From contig JBDRAL010000095.1 in NCBI GenBank assembly GCA_039793685.1, forward strand, positions 1 through 64,000: DNA of 64,000 nt. The letters run 5' to 3'. Of the stretch, positions 1 to 6,488 are shown piece by piece. The DNA is from JAAFHI01 sp039793685. Lineage in GTDB: Bacteria; Acidobacteriota; Blastocatellia; Chloracidobacteriales; Chloracidobacteriaceae. The position numbers and the translations under genes are program-made. The notes under the pieces were generated by a model, which was not told the DNA's origin, did not search any database, and saw only the letters and a program-made list of their open reading frames with translations. Each line of letters opens with the position of its first letter. Positions within the stretch are counted from its first letter, which is position 1.

Positions 1-112
1 TGAAGGATGAAGGATGAAGGATGAAGGATGAAGGATGAAGGATGAAGGATGAAGGATGAAGGATGAAGGATGAAGGATGAAGGATGAAGGATGAAGGATG
101 AAGGATGAAGGA
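1..112. repeat. Heptanucleotide tandem array TGAAGGA, about 16 copies
   Basis: The window opens inside a perfect direct array of the 7-mer TGAAGGA. About 16 copies are visible and the array continues past the left edge. It has no unique spacers, so it is not CRISPR. The same heptad in inverted orientation (CATCCTT) lies at 170-197, so the two arrays can pair into a long hairpin around about 57 nt of spacer. It belongs to a set of period-7 arrays found across this window. Confidence 0.95.
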
Positions 113-169
113 ATGGTCGGTTTCCGGCCTGCCCTGTCAATCAGTTTTTTCAAGTTTCAATCGTTTTTT

Positions 170-197
170 CATCCTTCCGCCTTCATCCTTCATCCTT
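170..197. repeat. Inverted heptad array CATCCTT containing the stop codon of the MFS gene
   Basis: Four period-7 units (CATCCTT, CCGCCTT, CATCCTT, CATCCTT) are the reverse complement of the array at 1-112. The TGA stop codon of the minus-strand transporter gene (190-192) is made by this array, so the gene literally ends inside the repeat. Stem formation downstream of the stop would place a hairpin at the mRNA 3' end. Confidence 0.85.
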
Positions 198-1524
198 TCC
201 CCGCGGCGGCCGCCACCGTTTCCCGATAGGGTTTCAGGCCGAGGAAATAGAGCGTGGAGGCGAGGGTGACGGCGACGGCGGTGGCCGTGACCATTGCAAT
301 GCGGAGGTTTCCGTCGAAAACGTACTTCGTCAGCGCACCGATCAGAATCGGGCCGACCGATCCGCCCAAAAGGTTGACGGTAAAGAGGAAAAGCGCCGCC
401 GCCTGGCCGCGCAGTCGCGCCGGGACGAGTTCCTGAACGCCCGCCGACGCCGCTCCGTAGGGCATCATGGCGAAAAAGATGGTCGGGGCGTACACCGCGA
501 CCGCCCACCGGCCGTTCGGCATCAGCGGTAAAAGCACACCGCAGACGTTCACGCCGAGGCCGCAGACGAGCAGCACCCGGAGTTTCGCGTCGGTTCGACC
601 GTTCGATTGCCAGTAATCGGCGAGCCGGCCCCCGATGATCAGACCGAGCGTGCCGAGAACGGCCGCCATCGTCCCCTGCGTCACGCCGATTTCCCGCTGC
701 GTCCAGCCGTAGGTCCGGACAAATACCGTCGGCAGCCAGAATCCGGCCCCTTGTAGAAAAATCGAGAACAGTCCGAACGCGAACGTGTGGCAGAAAAACG
801 CCCGCCAGTGGGTCGCGACCCAGGCGAAAAAGTCGCGAAACGACACCGAATCGCCCTTCGCAACGCCGCGCCGGACCGGCTCGCGGACCGTCAGCAGCAA
901 CAGCGCGACAAGCAGCCCCGGCGCGCCGACCCACAAAAACACGATCTGCCACGCGGGCGTCAGGCCGATGAGCGGAAGCATGACCGGCGGACGGTTCGCG
1001 GCGTACCCGACGGCGAGCCCCCCGATGATGACCGCCAGCCCCGCGCCGAGCGAAATTCCCATCGAATAGACGCTCATCGCCGCCGCGCGCCGCGACGGGG
1101 GAAAGTAATCCGCGATGAGCGAATAGGCCGCCGGGCCGAGCGTGGCTTCCCCGACCCCGACGCCGATCCGGGCGGTGAAAAGCTGGCCGAAGTTGCGGAC
1201 GGCACCGCAGTACATCGTGGCCAGACTCCACATGGCGACGCCCCACGCCGCCGTCAGCCGGCGACTGCGGGTATCCACGAGCCGCCCGAACGGCAGCCCG
1301 AGCACGGTATAGAAAAGGGTGAAACCGACCCCCGCGAGCAGGCTGATCTGGAAATCGTCCACCTGCATGGTTTTGCGGATGGGTTCGACGAGCAGGCCGA
1401 GGATGACCCGGTCGATAATGGACGAAATGTAGGCGAGCAGCAGGACCGCCACCGCGTACCACGCGCGGATGGGCGACGGATACCCCGCGGTTTCCGTCGC
1501 CTCCGGCGTCTTGTCAGACTTCAT
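190..1524 (-). CDS. MFS transporter, Spinster-like
   Basis: A 444-residue protein with the hydrophobic pattern of 12 membrane helices. The loop after helix 2 carries the major-facilitator motif A in the form GLPFGRLVDTRSRRL, and the next segment (WSLAT, ARIGVGVGEA, FPPSRRAAAMS) matches the Spinster-like branch, whose members export lipids, sugar phosphates or organic acids; the substrate cannot be read from sequence. The ATG overlaps the stop of the upstream POT transporter gene as ATGA, so the two are probably co-translated. No strong ribosome site is seen, which fits coupling. The stop lies inside a heptad repeat array. Confidence 0.85.
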   Translation of the reverse strand: MKSDKTPEATETAGYPSPIRAWYAVAVLLLAYISSIIDRVILGLLVEPIRKTMQVDDFQISLLAGVGFTLFYTVLGLPFGRLVDTRSRRLTAAWGVAMWSLATMYCGAVRNFGQLFTARIGVGVGEATLGPAAYSLIADYFPPSRRAAAMSVYSMGISLGAGLAVIIGGLAVGYAANRPPVMLPLIGLTPAWQIVFLWVGAPGLLVALLLLTVREPVRRGVAKGDSVSFRDFFAWVATHWRAFFCHTFAFGLFSIFLQGAGFWLPTVFVRTYGWTQREIGVTQGTMAAVLGTLGLIIGGRLADYWQSNGRTDAKLRVLLVCGLGVNVCGVLLPLMPNGRWAVAVYAPTIFFAMMPYGAASAGVQELVPARLRGQAAALFLFTVNLLGGSVGPILIGALTKYVFDGNLRIAMVTATAVAVTLASTLYFLGLKPYRETVAAAAGKG

Positions 1525-3071
1525 TTGACGTCGCCCATGAGTTTCTTGATGAACGGGGTCAGTACCGCCGCGACCACGCCGACGGCGATCCCGGTCAGCG
1601 CGACCTGCGTGAACAGGGTCGAAACCGACTCCGGTTTCGATTCATCGAAGTGGCCCGCGACGAGGCCCCCGACGTAGTTCCCCACCGCCGGACCGAGGAA
1701 CCAGATGCCCATGACCAGCCCGCCGAGGCGTTCGGGCGCAAGTTTGGTCATTGTGCTCAATCCCACCGGACTGAGGCAGAGTTCCGCGACGGTGTGCAGG
1801 AAATAGATGCCGACCAACCACGACGGGCCGACCTTCGCGCCGCCCGACAGGCCGAGGGCCGCCGTCCCGAGCAGAAAGCCGATGCCGACCAGCAGCAGTC
1901 CGACCGAAAACTTCGCCGGACTCGACGGCTGGCTGCTGCCCCATTTGATCCAGATGAAGGAGAAAATCGGGGCGAGCAGGATGATGAACATCGAGTTCAC
2001 CGACTGGAAGTAGCTCGACGGGAAGCTCCAGCCGAAGACGGTACAGTTGGTCAGTCGGTCGGCAAAGAGGTTGAGGCTCGATCCGGCCTGTTCAAACAGC
2101 GCCCAGAACCCGATGGAGGCGAGGAAAAAGAAGATGATCGCGATCATCCGCTTGAGTTCGTCGCCCGGCAGGGTTTTCAAAAACAGCGCCCACGTCAGCG
2201 CGAGGATGCCGCCCAGAACGACGACGAAATAGCCGATCGCGGCGAATTTTCCGTACCCGCCGACGAAGCCGTACCCCTTCTGCAATCCCGCGACCACGGC
2301 AAAGACCGTCAGCGCCACGCCGAGGTAGGAGAAGAAGCCCACCGCCGTCGAGGCGGTCGAGCCGTCCTTGCGCTTCGGCTTCACGCCGACTTCGGCGAGA
2401 TGCCGCCGTCCGATGAAGTATTGAACCAGTCCGAGCGACATCCCGACGCCCGCCGCTGCGAAGCCCCAATGCCAGCTCGAATTCGGATTGAGGCCGCGCC
2501 CCGCGAGGAAACCCCGCCACGTCGCCGACTGGGCCAGAAAGCCGCAGCACAGCGGCGCGATGAAGGCCCCAAGGTTGATTCCCATATAGAAGATGGAGAA
2601 TCCGGCGTCGCGCCGGACGTCACCCGGCTTGTAAAGCGTCCCAACCATCGCGCTGATGTTCGGCTTGAGCAGCCCCGTTCCGAGGACGATCAGCACCAGA
2701 CCGGAGTAGAAAAAGGTTTCGGACTCAATCGCCAGCGTGAAATGCCCGAGCGCGATGATGATTCCGCCGATGAGAACGGCCAGTTTCCCGCCGAGAAAAT
2801 TGTCGGCGGCCCACCCGCCCGGCATCGACAGCAGGTACACCGCCGAGGTGTAGGTCCCATAAACCAGCGCGGCCTTGGCGTTCGGATAGCCGAGACCGCC
2901 GTTTTCCTTGGTCGCCGTCATGTACAGCACGAGCAAGGCCCGCATGCCGTAGTAACTGAACCGTTCCCAGAGTTCCGTGAAAAACAGCGTACTCAGGCCA
3001 ACCGGATGCCCAAAAAATCGCGTGTCGGAAAAACGTGCGTCATCGGCGATTGCGTTCGATGCAGCGCTCAT
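1521..3071 (-). CDS. POT/PTR2-family proton-dependent oligopeptide transporter
   Basis: A 516-residue polytopic membrane protein. The N-terminus holds the POT signature FFTELWERFSYYGMRA (ExxERFxYYG), whose charged residues couple proton movement to di- and tripeptide uptake in this family. A second family region is the GTGLLKPNISAMVG stretch near residue 125. I chose the ATG at 3071 because AAGGAA lies 9 nt upstream and the signature then begins near residue 25; an in-frame extension to 3170 reads into low-quality coding. The gene overlaps the following MFS gene by four bases (ATGA), so the pair forms an import/export operon. Confidence 0.9.
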   Translation of the reverse strand: MSAASNAIADDARFSDTRFFGHPVGLSTLFFTELWERFSYYGMRALLVLYMTATKENGGLGYPNAKAALVYGTYTSAVYLLSMPGGWAADNFLGGKLAVLIGGIIIALGHFTLAIESETFFYSGLVLIVLGTGLLKPNISAMVGTLYKPGDVRRDAGFSIFYMGINLGAFIAPLCCGFLAQSATWRGFLAGRGLNPNSSWHWGFAAAGVGMSLGLVQYFIGRRHLAEVGVKPKRKDGSTASTAVGFFSYLGVALTVFAVVAGLQKGYGFVGGYGKFAAIGYFVVVLGGILALTWALFLKTLPGDELKRMIAIIFFFLASIGFWALFEQAGSSLNLFADRLTNCTVFGWSFPSSYFQSVNSMFIILLAPIFSFIWIKWGSSQPSSPAKFSVGLLLVGIGFLLGTAALGLSGGAKVGPSWLVGIYFLHTVAELCLSPVGLSTMTKLAPERLGGLVMGIWFLGPAVGNYVGGLVAGHFDESKPESVSTLFTQVALTGIAVGVVAAVLTPFIKKLMGDVK

Positions 3072-3168
3072 CGTGTTGAGTTCCTTCAGTTGTTTGAATT
3101 CGGAAAGCGTCCCCGCAACGCGACCGCGCGCGGATGGCCGCGAAACATAACCGATTCGCGGAACAAAC

Positions 3169-3376
3169 AATAGTCTGTAGAAAGTCTGGAGTCTGGAGTC
3201 GAGAGTCTGAAGTCAAATACGGACTTCCAGACTCAAAGACAAGGAGACAAGGAGACAAGGAGACAAGGAGACAAGGACCATTCTGTCGGCCAGTCTTCCG
3301 GTCAAGCCTTTTTCTCCCGGTCTCCTTGTCTGTTGTTCAGGACTCCAGACTCTCGACTCCAGACTCCAGACTATTA
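3169..3376. repeat. Long imperfect palindrome of heptads with an octamer array in the loop
   Basis: The left arm (3184-3214, period-7 AGTCTGG units) and right arm (3341-3371) are reverse complements over 31 nt with a single mismatch, and AATAGTCTG extends the pairing further out. The loop carries five copies of an 8-mer (AGACAAGG, about 3237-3278) and an inverted partner near 3320-3331. The right arm runs into the TAA stop of the ArsA-type gene (3374). No transposase or terminal duplication is present. The element fills the space between that stop and the POT start. Confidence 0.9.
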
Positions 3377-4498
3377 TTCAAACGTGATCGTCAGCACCCC
3401 GTCCTCATAATCCGCGCCGACGGCTTCCTTCGCGCGGACATCGGCGGGAAGCGGGATGTTCCGCTTGAAGGTGCCGAGTTCGAGGATGAGTTCGCCGCCG
3501 CGCGTGACGAGGTCGAGCGTATCGAGTTCGAGATTGGGCAATTTTAATTTCAAAAGGAACTTGCCCTCACCCGCGTCGATGAGTTCGCGCAGCTTTTGCG
3601 GCGGGGAGAGCGGCGCGAGCGGATCGGAATCCTTGAAGATCGTTTTGCCGAGTTCGGTCAGGGCGGGCAGGCCGACGGGATCGGCGGCGAGTTCGGCGAT
3701 TTCGAAGTGGGGAATGCCGGATGACCCGCCGCGCGTGCGTTCGAGCGCCGCCGCCTGCCGCGCGCTGCCCGCGACGACGCGGTTCACGAAGGCGGCGTCC
3801 ACCGGGCACTCATATAAATGATGGTAATTGACGATGCGGAAGCTGTCGGCGAGCGCGAGCGTCTCGGGGACGGTCACGAGCCGGTGCGCGGAAATGTCCG
3901 GATTGATGAGGATGTCGCGCAGTTCCGTCACCCGGCGGGCGATTTCGGGGAGCATGTCCATCGGATTGCGGCTCGGAAACAGCGTCTGCATCACCGGCGT
4001 CGCGAGCAGCGACAGCTTGCGGTACCAGATGTCGATGCTTGAAAGAATCCAGCGCAGGCCGTCCGGACCGGCGAGCATGGTCATCGCGCCCGAGGTCGGC
4101 GGCGCGTCGATGATGATCGCCTCGTAGTTGGCGTCCGTCGCCGTCCGCCAGATTTCGGTGAGCGCGACCATTTCCTCGATGGCGGGGATGAGGACGATTT
4201 CCTGGACGTACGCCTTGCCCGACCCGATGCCGCGCAGAAAGGTCGCGACGTAATCCTGCAACACCGGCCACTGGCCGCGAATTTCGGCGAGCGCGCTGAC
4301 TTCGCGGGCGAACAGATTGGGCGCGACTTCCTTCGGGTCGTGGCCGAGCCGGACGCCGAGCGCGTCGCCGAGGCCGTGCCCGGCGGTGGCGCTCAGGACG
4401 AGCGTTTTCGTGCCGCGTTCGGCGGCGGCGAGCGCGGTGGCGGCGGCGAGGGTGGTCTTGCCCGTTCCGCCCTTGCCGAAATAGGTGATGATTCGCAT
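3374..4498 (-). CDS. ArsA/GET3-type P-loop ATPase with C-terminal HSP20-like domain
   Basis: A 374-residue soluble ATPase. Residues 8-16 form a deviant Walker A, GKGGTGKTT, typical of ArsA/Get3/MinD enzymes, and IIIDAPPTSG further on fits the switch II/Walker B region. The last ~65 residues (PNLELDTLDLVTRGGELILEL to the end) form a beta-rich segment matching the ArsA_HSP20 domain fused to some bacterial ArsA homologues. No ars genes lie nearby, so arsenite export is not implied; handling of hydrophobic tail segments or an unknown client is equally possible. The ATG at 4498 places the P-loop at the expected N-terminus. The stop codon sits in the palindromic heptad array at 3169-3376. Confidence 0.85.
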   Translation of the reverse strand: MRIITYFGKGGTGKTTLAAATALAAAERGTKTLVLSATAGHGLGDALGVRLGHDPKEVAPNLFAREVSALAEIRGQWPVLQDYVATFLRGIGSGKAYVQEIVLIPAIEEMVALTEIWRTATDANYEAIIIDAPPTSGAMTMLAGPDGLRWILSSIDIWYRKLSLLATPVMQTLFPSRNPMDMLPEIARRVTELRDILINPDISAHRLVTVPETLALADSFRIVNYHHLYECPVDAAFVNRVVAGSARQAAALERTRGGSSGIPHFEIAELAADPVGLPALTELGKTIFKDSDPLAPLSPPQKLRELIDAGEGKFLLKLKLPNLELDTLDLVTRGGELILELGTFKRNIPLPADVRAKEAVGADYEDGVLTITFE

Positions 4499-4613
4499 GA
4501 ACGTTTTTGTACAACCGGCCTTTCGAGGTGGTCCGACGGAGCATCCGCCGGTGAGGAGGGTTCGCAGAATGCGAAATCCGCTGCCGTCGGCGCAAGTCCC
4601 CCCGGCGCGCCGT

Positions 4614-4654
4614 CAGCAGCCAGCAGTCAGTAGCCAGTAGCCAGTGGTCAGTAG
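4614..4654. repeat. Heptad array CAGYAGY, about six units
   Basis: Six degenerate period-7 units (CAGCAGC, CAGCAGT, CAGTAGC, CAGTAGC, CAGTGGT, CAGTAG) lie between the divergent starts of the ArsA-type gene and the gene at 4913. This is one of the few heptad arrays not placed at a gene 3' end. Confidence 0.8.
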
Positions 4655-4680
4655 AAAGCATTGGGTCTTCATCAGATAAA

Positions 4681-4800
4681 GTTCGCCAGAGGCGAACGAC
4701 ATATCGTTAGCCTATGGCGCGAGCCATAGGCAGCCAGCGGTCATCCCCACCGAACGAACGTCGCCGGAGGCGGGCGCGAGCCATAGGCATCCGTGGGAAA
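4681..4800. repeat. Cluster of short hairpins upstream of the 4913 gene
   Basis: GTTCGCC-AGA-GGCGAAC (4681-4697) and a 22-nt hairpin with 9-bp stems GCCTATGGC/GCCATAGGC (4710-4731) lie in tandem, and GCGAGCCATAGGC recurs near 4780. Together with the heptad array at 4614-4654 they occupy the 414-bp gap 4499-4912. No gene is seen. They resemble REP-type hairpins but do not match the ones flanking the transposase at 60.1 kb. Confidence 0.55.
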
Positions 4801-4912
4801 CGCCCCTTCGTTCGGCTCGGCTCGTTCGAAAAACCGGCGTGGCGTGGTAAAAAGCGGATTCGGACTTTCGCCGATTCCCTTTTTACTTTTTGGCTGAACA
4901 GGAAGGTCGTTT

Positions 4913-6040
4913 ATGACGGGAGTATTGGAAATTTCTCCTGGGCAGGTTCACTTGCCGGTTTTGGAAATTCCCGATTTCGGGACGAATCTTCCGAAAACCT
5001 CGAGTACCTTCGTGGCGAACGGCCCGGCCCGGCCGATGAACTTCATTGTCGCCGGCCCGACTCCGCCGAAACCGTTCTGGGCAAGGCTTGTCGTCACAAG
5101 CATGGACGGCTCAACCGAGCATGTTCTGGAAAATGTTTTTCTTGAAGGTGAACTGAAAGACGGCGTTCTCGCATATGCCAATGACCGGCAAAAAATCGCT
5201 GTCAGCGTTCAACTTTCCCTGAACCTCGGCAACAACCGTCTCCGCTTCGGATTTGCCGCGCGGCTGGCTGGTTCGCTGGCGCGTCAGTGCCTTGAGGCGT
5301 TGCGCGTTCAGGAAATCCTGGAATCCGGAGGGTCACTTTCCGTGTTCCTTCGTAACGATGTTTTTCCAACCGAGGAACATCTTTTTGAAACTCACTTTCC
5401 TAAAGGGGAAGTTTCAACCCAAACCCGCCAAGGGATCGCAATCCTCGAAAACCTGGTGACGATTGAACGAAAAATCGGAACGCTTTTTCATCTGCCACTT
5501 CGCGACTTGCCGGTTGAGGAAATTCGCGCCATCCACGAAACCGCTCAAATCGTAACGACCGGAGATTTGATTCAGTCCGCGAACGGCGTCACGCTGCAAG
5601 GCAATCGTGAATTTGTTGAAAACACCCTGAAATACTGCAAACCGGATACGCCGTTTCGGCTTTCCGGTGACTTCGACGTGAACGTTTCCCTTTTGGGAAA
5701 AACGGTTTCCCTCGGGAAGACCCTGATGCAATGCGAAAATGCCTTTCTTACCACCGAGGATTTTCAAGAACTCCAAAAAGTTCATGGTGAACTTCAGGAC
5801 GATGAGGAAATTTCAATTCATTTCAGGGTTTCGGAGGACGGCAAGGTTCATTGGACTTACCCGGAATGGAAGGAAAAACGCGATCTTCCGCCGGATGTGG
5901 AAAAAGAGGCCCTTCGGGAACGGATTTCAAAAGTCGTCGGGAAGTATTCCAGCATTCTTTCAAGCAGCGATGAATTCGCAGCACGGAAGAATGAGGAATT
6001 CGACATCGAGCAGCGTCGTTACGCGGAGTCCGAGGCATGA
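4913..6040 (+). CDS. Unknown 375-residue protein coupled to a PIN-domain gene
   Basis: I do not recognise a family. The protein is soluble, with no signal peptide or membrane segment; the middle (about 125-190) is charged and the C-terminal ~80 residues are rich in Glu, Lys and Arg, ending in a likely helix (FAARKNEEFDIEQRRYAESEA). The start is supported by GGAAGG about 8 nt upstream of the ATG. Its TGA overlaps the ATG of the PIN-domain gene (ATGA), so both are made together. If the PIN protein is a toxin, this would be its partner by position, yet it is four to five times larger than a VapB antitoxin. Codon use is more AT-rich than in neighbouring dnaE, which hints at acquisition. Confidence 0.75.
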   Translation: MTGVLEISPGQVHLPVLEIPDFGTNLPKTSSTFVANGPARPMNFIVAGPTPPKPFWARLVVTSMDGSTEHVLENVFLEGELKDGVLAYANDRQKIAVSVQLSLNLGNNRLRFGFAARLAGSLARQCLEALRVQEILESGGSLSVFLRNDVFPTEEHLFETHFPKGEVSTQTRQGIAILENLVTIERKIGTLFHLPLRDLPVEEIRAIHETAQIVTTGDLIQSANGVTLQGNREFVENTLKYCKPDTPFRLSGDFDVNVSLLGKTVSLGKTLMQCENAFLTTEDFQELQKVHGELQDDEEISIHFRVSEDGKVHWTYPEWKEKRDLPPDVEKEALRERISKVVGKYSSILSSSDEFAARKNEEFDIEQRRYAESEA

Positions 6041-6450
6041 ACTATGTGCTGGACGCCTGCGCGATGATCGCCCTGCTTTGCGATGAACCCGGCGCGGAAG
6101 TCGTTTGGGATTGTCTGACCGAATCCGGGTCGCAGTGCTTCGCCCATTCGATCAACCTGTTCGAGGTGTATTACGACATGCATCGGAGAACGGGAGAAGC
6201 CACGGCGAAGGAAGCCATCAACGATCTTCTGACAATGGGGATCATCGAACGGACGGACCTTGAACGCGCGCTTTGGGAGGAAGCTGGAAATCTCAAGGCA
6301 AACGCCACCAAGAAAAATTCCATTGCCCCGCCGGACTGTTTCGGCCTCGCGCTCACTCGAAAACTCAACGGCCAGCTTCTGACCTCCGATCACGGCGAAT
6401 TCGACATTCTTGCCGCCAACGGCATCTACAGCATTCGTTTCATCCGCTAG
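6037..6450 (+). CDS. PIN-domain ribonuclease, VapC-like
   Basis: A 137-residue PIN-fold protein. The acidic residues expected to bind the catalytic metal are present: D6 in YVLDACAMIALL, E43 in NLFEVYYD, D100 in APPDCFGLA and D118 in LTSDHGEF. VapC toxins of this family cut tRNA or rRNA, and the length is typical. It is the second gene of a two-gene unit and starts inside the stop of the 375-residue upstream gene. No small VapB-like DNA-binding antitoxin is encoded on either side. Activity is likely from the intact acidic set; toxicity is inferred. Confidence 0.85.
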   Translation: MNYVLDACAMIALLCDEPGAEVVWDCLTESGSQCFAHSINLFEVYYDMHRRTGEATAKEAINDLLTMGIIERTDLERALWEEAGNLKANATKKNSIAPPDCFGLALTRKLNGQLLTSDHGEFDILAANGIYSIRFIR

Positions 6451-6488
6451 CGTTTTTTCGACCACGACCGACGACCAACGCCTCATTT

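Noticed and set aside
1..112. CRISPR array
   Set aside because: Copies are contiguous 7-mers with no spacers and no cas genes.
1650..3173. 507-residue open frame antisense to the POT transporter
   Set aside because: Arg/Glu/Gln-rich low-complexity translation, mirror of a real gene with a full signature on the other strand.
3169..3376. Insertion sequence ends
   Set aside because: No transposase between the arms and no target duplication visible; arms are period-7 arrays.
4681..4831. tRNA or riboswitch
   Set aside because: Only short simple hairpins; no conserved core or cloverleaf found.
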